A stretch of 64,000 nt of DNA from DASRFA01 sp035651755 (GTDB lineage: Bacteria; Desulfobacterota; Binatia; UBA12015): positions 69,105-133,104 of the forward strand of contig DASRFA010000044.1 in the NCBI GenBank assembly GCA_035651755.1. Direction: 5' to 3'. Position 1 is the stretch's first letter. Every line of letters starts with the position of its first letter. The notes below the pieces were generated by a model. That model ran no database searches, was not told where the DNA came from, and worked only from the letters and a program-made list of their open reading frames with translations. Shown piece by piece: positions 52,517 through 62,529 of the stretch. The translations under genes and the position numbers were made by a program.

Positions 52517-53560
52517 GTGAGCGACGATCGCCTGCGGGCGGCGCTCGAGGGCGGCGCGTGGCGGTCGGGCTCGGAGATCGCGCGCGCGCTCGGCGTGTCG
52601 CGTGCGGCGGTCTGGAAGGGGATCGAGCGCCTTCGCCGCCGCGGCTACGAGGTCGACGCCGCACGCGGCCGCGGCTACCGGCTCGTGCGCGTCGGCGATC
52701 GCCTCCTCCCGCACGAGATCCGCCGGCATTGGCGCGCGCGCCGCTGGCGCGCCGACATCGTTCACCGCGAGACCGTCGACTCGACGAACCGCCTGGCCTC
52801 GGAGCTCGCGCGCGCGGGCGCGCCCGAGGGAACCGTCGTCGTCGCGGAGGCGCAGACGGCGGGGCGCGGCCGGCTCGGCCGGACGTGGGCTTCGCCGGCT
52901 CACCTGAACCTCTACTTGTCGCTGCTCCTCCGTCCGCCGCTCGCACCGGCCGAGGTGCCGCGCTTGACGCTGGTCGCGGCGGTCGCCGCCGCGGAAGCGA
53001 TCGAGGCGACGATCGGCGAGCCGCCCGGCATCAAGTGGCCGAACGACGTCCTGCTCGGCGGCCGGAAGGCGGTCGGCATCCTGACCGAGCTCGAGGCCGA
53101 GTCCGAGCGCGTGCGCTTCGCGATCGTCGGGATCGGCGTCAACGTGAACGCGACCGCCGCCGACTTCCCTCCCGAGCTCCGCCGCAAGGCGACGAGCCTC
53201 GCGCTCGCGGGCGGCCACCCGATCGACCGCGCGGCCTTCGCGGGCCGGCTCCTCGCGCGCCTCGAGGCCGACTATGGCGAGCTCGTGCGCCGCGGCTTCG
53301 ACGCTCTGCGCCGGCGCTACGAGCGCTACCACGTGCTGCCCGGGCGACGCGTCCGCGTGCAGGGAGCGCAGGCGCTCGCCGGGACCGTTCGCGGGATCGA
53401 CGCGGACGGGGCGCTGCTGGTCGCGGGAAGGCACGGCGTCGAGCGCGTCGTCGGCGGCGAGGTCACGCTCGTGGGCGCCTACGGCGGAGCCGCGCGCGGC
53501 GCGCCGAAGCACGGCGCGCGGCGTCCGGGCCGGCTTGCGCTGCGCCGGGTGCCTGCCTAG
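52517..53560 (+). CDS. birA: Biotin-protein ligase / biotin operon repressor (BirA), bifunctional type
   Basis: BirA attaches biotin to carrier proteins. The 347-residue product includes an N-terminal winged helix (SGSEIARALGVSRAAVWKGI), making it the bifunctional regulator form. The ligase core follows: VDSTNRLASEL, the biotinyl-AMP loop AEAQTAGRGRLGRTW, GIKWPNDVLLGGRKAVGILT and GIGVNVN. The C-terminal SH3-like part ends with a basic tail. Its GTG begins one base after the nadC stop. No bio genes are in the window, so its operator targets lie elsewhere. Confidence 0.94.
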   Translation: MSDDRLRAALEGGAWRSGSEIARALGVSRAAVWKGIERLRRRGYEVDAARGRGYRLVRVGDRLLPHEIRRHWRARRWRADIVHRETVDSTNRLASELARAGAPEGTVVVAEAQTAGRGRLGRTWASPAHLNLYLSLLLRPPLAPAEVPRLTLVAAVAAAEAIEATIGEPPGIKWPNDVLLGGRKAVGILTELEAESERVRFAIVGIGVNVNATAADFPPELRRKATSLALAGGHPIDRAAFAGRLLARLEADYGELVRRGFDALRRRYERYHVLPGRRVRVQGAQALAGTVRGIDADGALLVAGRHGVERVVGGEVTLVGAYGGAARGAPKHGARRPGRLALRRVPA

Positions 53561-53575
53561 TCTCCTCTCCGCGCG

Positions 53576-54454
53576 ATGCTTCTCGCCATCGACGTCGGCA
53601 ACACGCACACGGTCCTCGGCCTGTTCGACGGGCAGGAGCTGTGCCGCCACTGGCGGATCCTGACCGAGCAGGCCCGCACCGCCGACGAGTACAGCGTCGT
53701 CCTCTGGAACCTGCTCAGGATGGCGGAGATCTCGCCATCGGAGATCGGCGGCGCGATCGTCTCGAACGTCGTGCCGCAGATGCAGTCGGTCGTCGACGAG
53801 ATGTGCCGGCACACCTTCGGGCGCTCGCCGCTCGTGGTCGGGCCGGGGACGCGCACCGGGATGGCGATCCTCTACGACAACCCGCGCGAGGTCGGCGCGG
53901 ATCGCATCGTGAACGCGGTCGCCGCGTACGAGCGCACGCACGACCTCTCGATCGTGGTCGACTTCGGGACCGCGACCACCTTCGACGTCGTGAGCGCGAA
54001 GGGCGAGTACCTGGGCGGCGTCATCGCGCCGGGTGTCGGGATCTCGCTCGACGCCCTGTACTCGCGCACCGCGAAGCTCCACCCGGTGGAGCTCGTGAAG
54101 CCGCCGCGCGTGGTCGGCCGCAACACGGTGAACGCGATCCAGGCGGGCGTCTTCTACGGCTACGTCGCGATGGTCGACGGCGTCGTCGAGCGCATCCAGA
54201 CGGAGCAAGGCGCGCCCGCGAAGGTCATCGCGACCGGAGGCTTCGCGAGCCTGATCGCGGCGGAGTCGCGGACGATCGCGGAGGTCGACGAGTTCCTCAC
54301 GCTCGCGGGCCTGCGCCTGATCTTCGAGCGCAACCGCGACGCGGCCGAGGGCCGCGAGCGTGCCGCCGGCGTCGAGCCGCGGCCGTCCGCCGTCCGCGCC
54401 GAAGCGACGTCTGCGACCGCGCCGCGCGCCGCCCTCAGCAGCGAAAGGAGATGA
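53576..54454 (+). CDS. coaX: Type III pantothenate kinase (CoaX)
   Basis: CoaX phosphorylates pantothenate in the first step of CoA synthesis and is not feedback-inhibited by CoA. The 292-residue product has LLAIDVGNTHTVLGLFDGQE, the pantothenate-site GADRIVNAVAAYERTHDLSI, the metal motif DFGTATTFDVVSAKGEYLGG and ATGGFASLIAAES. The last 35 residues are an Arg/Ala/Ser-rich tail beyond the family end. birA and coaX are commonly adjacent. A second, unrelated pantothenate kinase lies at 60.3 kb. Confidence 0.95.
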   Translation: MLLAIDVGNTHTVLGLFDGQELCRHWRILTEQARTADEYSVVLWNLLRMAEISPSEIGGAIVSNVVPQMQSVVDEMCRHTFGRSPLVVGPGTRTGMAILYDNPREVGADRIVNAVAAYERTHDLSIVVDFGTATTFDVVSAKGEYLGGVIAPGVGISLDALYSRTAKLHPVELVKPPRVVGRNTVNAIQAGVFYGYVAMVDGVVERIQTEQGAPAKVIATGGFASLIAAESRTIAEVDEFLTLAGLRLIFERNRDAAEGRERAAGVEPRPSAVRAEATSATAPRAALSSERR

Positions 54455-54459
54455 CCGGC

Positions 54460-56550
54460 ATGGCCGTCGACGATCCGGGAAAGATCCACGACCTCATCCT
54501 GATCGGACACGGTGGCGTCGGAAAGACCATGCTGGCGGAGTCCATCCTCCTCGCCGCGGGAGCGACGAAGTCGCTCGGCCGCACTGCCGACGGGACGTCG
54601 AACTTCGACACCGAGCCCGAGGAGCAGAAGCGGAACAGCACGATCTTCTCGACGCTGCACCACGTCCCGTGGAAGGGGCGCGAGGTGAACCTGATCGACG
54701 CTCCCGGCGCCGCGAGCTTCATCCACGACGCGAGCACCTGCCTCCGCGGAGCGACCACCGCGGTTCTCGTCGTGTCGCCTCACGGCGAGACCCGCGGCGA
54801 GGACCAGAAGTCGCTGGCGTGGGCCGCGGACGAGGCCGTGCCGCGCATCGCGTTCGTGACGCGCATGGACCGCGAGCGCGCGAGCTTCGAGCAGGCCTGC
54901 AAGGACCTCGCGGAGGTCCTCGAGCAGAAGCCGGTGCCGGTGCAGCTTCCGATCGGCGCGGAGAGCGGCTTCAAGGGCGTCGTCGACCTGCTGCGCGGGA
55001 AGGCGTACCTCGGCCAGCCGGAGAGCGGGCAGATGCGCGAGGCCGACGTCCCCGCCGAGCTCGCCGACGAGGCGCAGGCGGCGCGCGAGCGGCTCATCGA
55101 GTCGGTCGCCGAGTCGAACGACGCGCTCCTCGAGAAGTACCTCGAGAGCGGCGAGCTCTCGGAGGAGGAGCTCGTGCGGGGGCTGCGGGAAGCCGTCGCG
55201 AGCGGCGCGTTCCTGCCGGTCCTGTGCGGCGCGGGCGGCACGGGCGTCGGCGCGCAGACGCTGCTCGACTTCGTGACCACGTACTGTCCGGCCGCGGGCG
55301 ATCTGCCGCCGGCCGTCGGAGTCGATCCGCGGAGCGGCGCCGAGGTTCAGCGCGCGCCCGCGCTGAACGAGCCGTTCTCCGCCCAGATCGTCCGCACGAT
55401 CGTCGATCCCTTCGCGGGGAAGCTGTCGGTCTTCCGAGTCTTCTCCGGGCAGATCGCGGGCGACGCGCCCATCTACAACGCGACCCGCCAAGCGAAGGAG
55501 AAGCTCGGCCACCTCTTCAAGCTCGAAGGGAAGAAGCAGGCGCCGGTCGCGAAGGCGGTCGCGGGCGACCTGGTCGCGGTCGCGAAGCTCAAGGAAGGGG
55601 CGACCGGCGACACGCTGTGCGACGAGAAGGTCCAGACCGCGTATCCCCTGCCGCGCAACTTCGAGTCGTCGATCTCGTTCGCGCTCGAGGCCAAGGCCAA
55701 GGGCGACGAGGACAAGATCATGTCCGGCCTCCACCGCCTGCAGGAGGAGGACCCGGCGCTGCATCTCGATCGGGACCCGCAGACGAAGGAGATCATCCTG
55801 GGCGGCGTCGGGCAGCTCCACGTCGAGGTGGCGATCGAGCGTCTCAAGCGCAAGTTCGGCTGCGACGTCGTCCTGAAGGCCCCGAAGGTCCCCTACAAGG
55901 AGACGATCAAGGGCAAGGCGGAGGCGCAGGGCCGCCTCAAGAAGCAGACCGGCGGACACGGCCAGTTCGCGGACACCTGGCTCGCGATCGAGCCCCTGCC
56001 GCGCGGCACGGGCTTCGAGTTCGTCGACAAGATCGTCGGAGGCGTGATCCCGCGGAACTTCATCCCCGCGGTCGAGAAGGGCGTGCGCGAGGCGCTCATC
56101 TCCGGCGGGGTCGCGGGCTATCCGGTCGTCGACGTGCGCGTGACGCTCTTCGACGGCTCGCACCATTCCGTCGACTCGTCCGAAATGGCGTTCAAGATCG
56201 CGGCCGCGACCGGCTTCAAGGCGGCGTACGAGAAGGCCCGTCCGGTCCTCCTCGAGCCGGTGATGTCGATGGACATCAGCGTGCCCGACGACGCCATGGG
56301 CGACGTGATCGGCGACGTGAACTCGCGCCGCGGCAAGGTGCTCGGGGTCGAGCCGAAGGGCCACAACCAGGTGATCAAGGCGCGCGTGCCGATGTCGGAG
56401 GTGCTGAAGTACGCTCCCGACCTCAACTCGATGACCGCGGGACGCGGCTCCTTCCACATGGAGTTCTCGCACTACGAGGAGCTCCCCGCGCACCTCGTCG
56501 AGAAGGTCGTGCGCGACGGCAAGCAGCGGGAGGCGGAAGGGGCGGCGTGA
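54460..56550 (+). CDS. Elongation factor G-like GTPase, divergent paralogue
   Basis: A translational GTPase of 696 residues with the full EF-G domain order. The G1 loop is ILIGHGGVGKTMLAESILLA. However, G3 reads IDAPGAASFIHDAS instead of DTPGH, losing the catalytic His, and G4 reads VTRMDRE instead of NKxD. Domains III-V are recognisable (LHLDRDPQTKEIILGGVGQL, KKQTGGHGQFADTWLAIEPL, SMDISVPDDAMGDVIGDVNS). Such EF-G-like paralogues exist beside true EF-G; their role is unsettled. The ATG at 54460 was chosen because AAGGAG lies 9 bases upstream; an ATG nine bases earlier overlaps the coaX stop with no spacing. Confidence 0.9.
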   Translation: MAVDDPGKIHDLILIGHGGVGKTMLAESILLAAGATKSLGRTADGTSNFDTEPEEQKRNSTIFSTLHHVPWKGREVNLIDAPGAASFIHDASTCLRGATTAVLVVSPHGETRGEDQKSLAWAADEAVPRIAFVTRMDRERASFEQACKDLAEVLEQKPVPVQLPIGAESGFKGVVDLLRGKAYLGQPESGQMREADVPAELADEAQAARERLIESVAESNDALLEKYLESGELSEEELVRGLREAVASGAFLPVLCGAGGTGVGAQTLLDFVTTYCPAAGDLPPAVGVDPRSGAEVQRAPALNEPFSAQIVRTIVDPFAGKLSVFRVFSGQIAGDAPIYNATRQAKEKLGHLFKLEGKKQAPVAKAVAGDLVAVAKLKEGATGDTLCDEKVQTAYPLPRNFESSISFALEAKAKGDEDKIMSGLHRLQEEDPALHLDRDPQTKEIILGGVGQLHVEVAIERLKRKFGCDVVLKAPKVPYKETIKGKAEAQGRLKKQTGGHGQFADTWLAIEPLPRGTGFEFVDKIVGGVIPRNFIPAVEKGVREALISGGVAGYPVVDVRVTLFDGSHHSVDSSEMAFKIAAATGFKAAYEKARPVLLEPVMSMDISVPDDAMGDVIGDVNSRRGKVLGVEPKGHNQVIKARVPMSEVLKYAPDLNSMTAGRGSFHMEFSHYEELPAHLVEKVVRDGKQREAEGAA

Positions 56551-57113
56551 TCGGGCCCCGCCCCGAGCTCATCCCGAAGGAGGAGCGCTCTCCCGAGATC
56601 GACGCGGTTCTCGAGGAACGCGACGACATCGCCCTCGAGGAGGACCTCCTCGAGGACGGCGCGCGCGAGCCGGAGCCCGAGCCGCAGCGCCGGGAGCCGC
56701 TCGCCTTCCGCATCAAGCGCATGCCGGTCGCGGCGCGGATCAAGCTCGCGCTCCGGGGCGGCAAGGAGCCGCGCCAGATCCTCGCGCGCGACCACGTGAA
56801 GCTCGTCCAGCAGTGCGTGCTGCACAACCCGCGCTTGACGCTCGAGGAGGTGCTCGCGATGGCGAAGAACCGGAGCCTGCACGGCGAGCTCCTCCGGTAC
56901 ATCGCGAACCAGCGCGACTGGGTGCGCCAGTACTCGATCCGCCTCGCGCTCGTCATGAACCCGAAGACGCCGCTCCAGATCTCGCTCGGGCTCCTGGCGA
57001 TGGTGCAGGAGCGCGACATGCGTCTCCTCGCGAAGAGCAAGAACGTGCCGACCGTTCTCCAGGCCCAGGCCCGCCGCATGATCCTCCGCCGGGGCAAGCC
57101 CGGCGAGACGTAG
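56547..57113 (+). CDS. Conserved-looking helical-repeat protein, function unknown
   Basis: I know no function for this 188-residue protein. After an acidic first 50 residues (ALEEDLLEDGAREPEPEPQR), it is alpha-helical and basic, with internal repeat-like helices: ILARDHVKLVQQCVLHNPRL, EEVLAMAKNRSLHGELLRYI, WVRQYSIRLALVMNPKTPLQ and ERDMRLLAKSKNVPTVLQAQ. The spacing suggests HEAT- or DUF2336-like repeats. Its GTG start overlaps the stop of the EF-G-like gene by four bases, so it is made with that protein, and a functional link is plausible but inferred. Confidence 0.78.
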   Translation: MIGPRPELIPKEERSPEIDAVLEERDDIALEEDLLEDGAREPEPEPQRREPLAFRIKRMPVAARIKLALRGGKEPRQILARDHVKLVQQCVLHNPRLTLEEVLAMAKNRSLHGELLRYIANQRDWVRQYSIRLALVMNPKTPLQISLGLLAMVQERDMRLLAKSKNVPTVLQAQARRMILRRGKPGET

Positions 57114-57182
57114 TCCGGAGGCGAACGGCGGGGGCGCCGCGCGTCCGGTCCCGCCGCAGCCGGCTCGCCGCACCGGGCGGGC

Positions 57183-57749
57183 TTACGGGGTCGGCGTCGG
57201 GGTCGCGGTCGGCGTCGCGGTCGCTGGGGGCGTGGGCGTCGAGGTCGGGGTGACCGTGACGCTGATGTCCGCCGTCGCGACGTTGCGCGCGAAGTTGATC
57301 TCGACGTTCGCCAGCGTGGCCGTGAAGCCGTCGTCGACGCTGCCGAGCTCGCCCTGCGGGTCCTGGAGCTTGGCAGCGACGCCTTCCTGCCCGGGCGGCA
57401 CGGTGTCGAAGAAGATCTGCTGCGATCCTGCCGGAACGCCGTCGCGCTCGAAGTCGCCGGAGAGGTCCGTCGTCGCGTGACGCGGGTTGGTGCACTCCGA
57501 CGGGTCGTTGCGCGGCTCCTCGTTCGAGCAGATCGTGACCGTGATCCCGCTCACGTTGCCGAGGTCGCTGAAGACGACCGTGCCGACGACGGTGATCCCG
57601 CTGATCGGCGTCGGCGATCCGTTCGGGTTGCAGCCGAGGCAGATGTCCGACCCGCCGCAACCCGCGAAGAAAGCGGGCAGCAGCATCGCCGGCACGACCA
57701 GGACCCCCAGCAGCGAAAACAACCAGCGAGCGCGCAGCGACCCCACCAC
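57183..57749 (-). CDS. Predicted lipoprotein with Thr/Pro-repeat tail
   Basis: A 188-residue exported protein. The signal helix WLFSLLGVLVVPAMLLPAFF ends at a lipobox Cys (AFFAGC). A Cys-containing region follows (SDICLGCNPNGSPTPISGIT), then a beta-rich domain (TVVGTVVFSDLGNVSGITVT) resembling carboxypeptidase-regulatory or transthyretin-like folds. It ends in a Thr/Pro-repeat tail (TPTSTPTPPATATPTATPTP), as if it should connect to a further domain or the cell surface. GTG at 57749 or 57746 gives a short n-region before the helix; the frame is open further upstream without a signal. Family unknown. It is divergent from icd. Confidence 0.74.
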   Translation of the reverse strand: MVGSLRARWLFSLLGVLVVPAMLLPAFFAGCGGSDICLGCNPNGSPTPISGITVVGTVVFSDLGNVSGITVTICSNEEPRNDPSECTNPRHATTDLSGDFERDGVPAGSQQIFFDTVPPGQEGVAAKLQDPQGELGSVDDGFTATLANVEINFARNVATADISVTVTPTSTPTPPATATPTATPTPTP

Positions 57750-57910
57750 GTGCCATTGATACGAGCCGCCCTCGAAACCGTCAACCGCCGGCACGTGGCT
57801 CGCCGGCGTGGACGACGGTAGCGCAACCGGACGCCGCGCGTTAGACCGACCGGCGCGCAGCGCAGGCGGGCGTCCGGCCCGCAGCGGCGCGCCGCGCGCG
57901 AGGTCCATCC

Positions 57911-59311
<1,401 letters not shown>

Positions 59312-59339
59312 CCGTTTCGGTCGCGCGGAGGGAATCGGC

Positions 59340-60278
59340 ATGCGGAAGAAGATCGCGCTCATCGGAGCGGGCAACATCGGCGGCACGCTCGCGCACCTCG
59401 CGGCCCTGAAGGCGCTCGGCGACGTCGTCCTCTACGACGTGATCGAGGGGCTGCCGCAAGGGAAGGCGCTCGACCTCGCGGAGTCCGGCCCGATCGAGGG
59501 CTTCGACGCCCGCATCACCGGCACGAACAAGATCGAGGACATCGCCGGCGCGGACGTCTGCATCGTGACGTCGGGCGTCGCGCGCAAGCCGGGCATGAGC
59601 CGCGACGACCTGCTCGGCATCAACGCCAAGATCATCTCGGAGGTCGCGGGCGGCATCAAGGCGCACGCGCCGAAGTCGTTCGTGATCGTCCTCACGAACC
59701 CGCTCGACGCGATGGTGACGCTCATGAAGCGCGTCACCGGCTTCGCGAAGCAGCGCGTCGTCGGCATGGCGGGCGTGCTCGACTCGGCCCGCTTCCGGAC
59801 CTTCCTCGCGATGGAGCTCGGCGTCTCGGTCGGGAGCGTGCAGGCGCAGGTGCTCGGCGGTCACGGCGACGACATGGTGCCGATCCGCTCGATGTGCACG
59901 GTGAGCGGGCTCCCGGTCGAGCGGCTGATGTCGGCGGAGCGGCTCGACGCGATCGTCGCGCGCACGCGCCAGGGCGGCGGCGAGATCGTCGCGCTCCTGA
60001 AGACCGGCTCCGCGTACTACGCGCCGGCCTCGGCGGCGATCCAGATGGCCGAGGCGCACCTTCGCGACCGGAAGGCGATCCTGCCGTGCGCCGCGTATCT
60101 CGAGGGCGAGTACGGCCTCAGGGACCTCTACGTCGGCGTTCCGGTGCAGATCGGCGCGGGCGGCGTCGAGAAGGTGATCGAGCTGCCGCTCAGCGATCAG
60201 GAGAAGGAGGAGCTGAAGGTCTCGGCGAGCCACGTCGCCGAGCTCGTCGCCGCGCTCGACAAGGTCCTCGGCAAATAG
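59340..60278 (+). CDS. mdh: Malate dehydrogenase (LDH-like type)
   Basis: Mdh oxidises malate to oxaloacetate with NAD. The 312-residue protein has IALIGAGNIGGTLAHLAALK, the acidic residue after beta-2 (VVLYDVIEG) for NAD, the substrate loop SGVARKPGMSRDDLL, VVGMAGVLDSARFRTFLAME, and the catalytic His in QVLGGHGDDMVPI. It belongs to the LDH-like group found in deltaproteobacteria and Gram-positives rather than the E. coli type. GGAGGGA lies upstream of the ATG. It follows icd by 28 bp. Confidence 0.96.
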   Translation: MRKKIALIGAGNIGGTLAHLAALKALGDVVLYDVIEGLPQGKALDLAESGPIEGFDARITGTNKIEDIAGADVCIVTSGVARKPGMSRDDLLGINAKIISEVAGGIKAHAPKSFVIVLTNPLDAMVTLMKRVTGFAKQRVVGMAGVLDSARFRTFLAMELGVSVGSVQAQVLGGHGDDMVPIRSMCTVSGLPVERLMSAERLDAIVARTRQGGGEIVALLKTGSAYYAPASAAIQMAEAHLRDRKAILPCAAYLEGEYGLRDLYVGVPVQIGAGGVEKVIELPLSDQEKEELKVSASHVAELVAALDKVLGK

Positions 60279-60286
60279 GCGACCGG

Positions 60287-61207
60287 GTGGCGGTGCGCGC
60301 GGCGGCGGCGATCGACTTCGGCGGCACGCTGACCGACGTCGTCGTGCGCCGGAGCGGCGAGGCGCCGCGGGACCGCGCGGCGGCCGCCGCCGGCGCAGCC
60401 GACGTCCTGCGCGCGCGGCCGACGGTGGCGCATCCGGACTTGGCGGTCGTGGAGGCGATCCTCGCTCCCGCGCTTCAGGAGGCCGGCGTCGCGCCGCACG
60501 AGCTCGCGTTCGTCGCCGTGACCGGGGGGCGCTCGCACGAGCTCCCCGAGCGCTCGGGGGACGTCCCGCTCCTCAAGGTGAACGAGACCGAGGCGATCGC
60601 GCGCGGCGGCGTCGACACGGGCGCCGCGGTGCCGGCGCTGGTCGTCAGCCTCGGCACCGGCACCGCGATGGTGATCGCCGACCCCCCGAACGCACCGCGC
60701 CACCTGGTCGGGAGCGGCATCGGCGGCGGGACGCTGATCGGCCTCGCGCGGCTGCTCCTGTCGACCGCCGACACCGACGAGATCAGCGCCCTCGCGCGCG
60801 CCGGAGATCCCGGGGGCTGCGACCTCCGGGTCGGCGACATCCTCGGCGGCGGGATCGGGTCGGTTCCCGCCGAGGCGACCGCGTCGCATTTCGGCCGCTA
60901 CGGCCGGGTCGCCGCGCCCGCTGCTGCCGCACGGCCCGAGGACGTCGCGGCCGCGCTCGTGAACCTCGTGGGTCAGGCCATCCTCCGGCTCGCGTTCGAG
61001 GCGGCGCTCGCGAACCGCGTGCACTCGATCATGCTGCTCGGGCACCTCCTCGACGTCGCCGGGTTCCGCGAGTCGATCGAGCGTATCCCGACGCTCGACG
61101 GCTCGTTCGTCCGACTCGCGCGCGACCCCGGGTTCGCGATCGCGCGCGGCGCGCTCGGCGTCGCCGCCGACCGTCAGGCGGCCGCGCCGACGGCTCCGCT
61201 TCGCTGA
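60287..61207 (+). CDS. Type II (eukaryotic-like) pantothenate kinase family protein
   Basis: A 306-residue ASKHA-fold protein. AAIDFGGTLTDVVVRR is the first phosphate loop, VTGGRSHELPERSGDVPLLK follows, then PALVVSLGTGTAMVIAD and the family's GSGIGGGTLIGLARLLLSTA, matching type II PanK as in Staphylococcus CoaW and eukaryotic PanK. GRYGRVAA and the C-terminal HSIMLLGHLLDVAGFRESIE also fit. It lies nine bases after mdh, between two TCA-cycle genes. With coaX in the same window it would be a second, unrelated route for pantothenate, unless its substrate has changed. The GTG start is inferred. Confidence 0.83.
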   Translation: MAVRAAAAIDFGGTLTDVVVRRSGEAPRDRAAAAAGAADVLRARPTVAHPDLAVVEAILAPALQEAGVAPHELAFVAVTGGRSHELPERSGDVPLLKVNETEAIARGGVDTGAAVPALVVSLGTGTAMVIADPPNAPRHLVGSGIGGGTLIGLARLLLSTADTDEISALARAGDPGGCDLRVGDILGGGIGSVPAEATASHFGRYGRVAAPAAAARPEDVAAALVNLVGQAILRLAFEAALANRVHSIMLLGHLLDVAGFRESIERIPTLDGSFVRLARDPGFAIARGALGVAADRQAAAPTAPLR

Positions 61208-61353
61208 GCGCCCGCGCGCGCCCCGCACGCCGGCACCTTGGAGAGCGCGGAAGGGTTTGCTTAAGAGGTGCGGTCCGCTGGTCCGGCGGCGCGGCTGGCT
61301 CGGCGCGCCGACGCCGGGCCGCCAAGCCATCGGCGGCGGACGGGAAAGGCCGC

Positions 61354-62529
61354 ATGAACATCCACGAATACCAGGCGAAGGAGATCCTGCGCCGCTACGG
61401 CGTCGCGACCCTGCGCGCGGTGGTCGCGTCCTCGCCCGAGGAGGCGGAGGCCGCGGCGAAGCAGCTCGGCGGCGACGGGCCGTGGGTCGTGAAGGCGCAG
61501 ATCCACGCCGGAGGCCGCGGGAAGGGCGGCGGCGTCAAGCTCGTGAAGACCCCCGCCGAGGCGCGCGAGTTCGCGGCGAAGATCCTCGGGAAGCCGCTCG
61601 TCACGCACCAGACCGGTCCCGCCGGGCGGATCGTTCGCAAGGTGCTCGTCGAGGAGGGCTGCAAGATCGCGCGCGAGCTCTACCTCGGCCTCGTCCTCGA
61701 CCGCGCGACCAGCTGCGTCACCGTGATCGCGTCCGCGGAGGGCGGCGTCGAGATCGAAGAGGTCGCCGCGCGCTCGCCCGAGAAGATCCTCCGCGAGGCG
61801 GTCGATCCGGCCGTCGGAATGCAGGCGTTCCAGGCGCGGAAGCTCGGGGCCGCGCTCGGCATCCCGGCGGGAAGCCTCGGGAAGCTCGCGAAGTTCGCGG
61901 TCGCGCTCTACCAGGCGGTGGTCGGCACGGACGCTTCGCTCGTCGAGATCAACCCGCTCGTCCTGACCGAGTCGGGAGACCTCGTCGCGCTCGACGCCAA
62001 GATGGGCTTCGACGACAACGGGCTCTTCCGCCACCCCGACGTCCGCGCCCTGCGCGACCCCAACGAGGAAGACCCGCGCGAGGTGCAGGCCCAGGAGTTC
62101 GACCTCTCGTACATCGGCCTCGACGGCAACATCGGCTGCATGGTGAACGGCGCCGGCCTCGCGATGGCGACGATGGACATCGTGAAGCTGGCGGGCGGCG
62201 AGCCGGCGAACTTCCTCGACGTCGGCGGCGGCGCGAGCGAGGAGAAGGTGGCGGCGGCGCTCCGCATCATCCTCGCCGACCAGCACGTGCGCGCCGTGTT
62301 CATCAACATCTTCGGCGGCATCATGCGCTGCGACGTCCTGGCGTCGGGCGTGGTCGCGGCGGCGAAGCAGGTGGAGCTCCGCGTTCCGGTCGTGGTGCGG
62401 ATGGAAGGCACGAACGTCGAGCAGGGGCGGAAGATCCTCGCCGACTCCGGCCTCAACATCATCAACGCGGCCGACATGGCCGACGGGGCGCGCAAGGCGG
62501 TCGCCGCCGCGCAGGGTCAGGCCTCATGA
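61354..62529 (+). CDS. sucC: Succinyl-CoA synthetase beta subunit
   Basis: SucC binds nucleotide and CoA-succinate with SucD, making ATP or GTP from succinyl-CoA. The 391-residue product begins MNIHEYQAKEILRRYGVATL, carries the ATP-grasp motifs VVKAQIHAGGRGKGGGVKLV and EINPLVLTESGDLVALDAKM, and ends with INIFGGIMRCDVLASGVVAA and VRMEGTNVEQGRKILADSGL. The 146-bp gap upstream shows no gene and no convincing promoter. The stop overlaps the sucD ATG by four bases. Confidence 0.97.
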   Translation: MNIHEYQAKEILRRYGVATLRAVVASSPEEAEAAAKQLGGDGPWVVKAQIHAGGRGKGGGVKLVKTPAEAREFAAKILGKPLVTHQTGPAGRIVRKVLVEEGCKIARELYLGLVLDRATSCVTVIASAEGGVEIEEVAARSPEKILREAVDPAVGMQAFQARKLGAALGIPAGSLGKLAKFAVALYQAVVGTDASLVEINPLVLTESGDLVALDAKMGFDDNGLFRHPDVRALRDPNEEDPREVQAQEFDLSYIGLDGNIGCMVNGAGLAMATMDIVKLAGGEPANFLDVGGGASEEKVAAALRIILADQHVRAVFINIFGGIMRCDVLASGVVAAAKQVELRVPVVVRMEGTNVEQGRKILADSGLNIINAADMADGARKAVAAAQGQAS

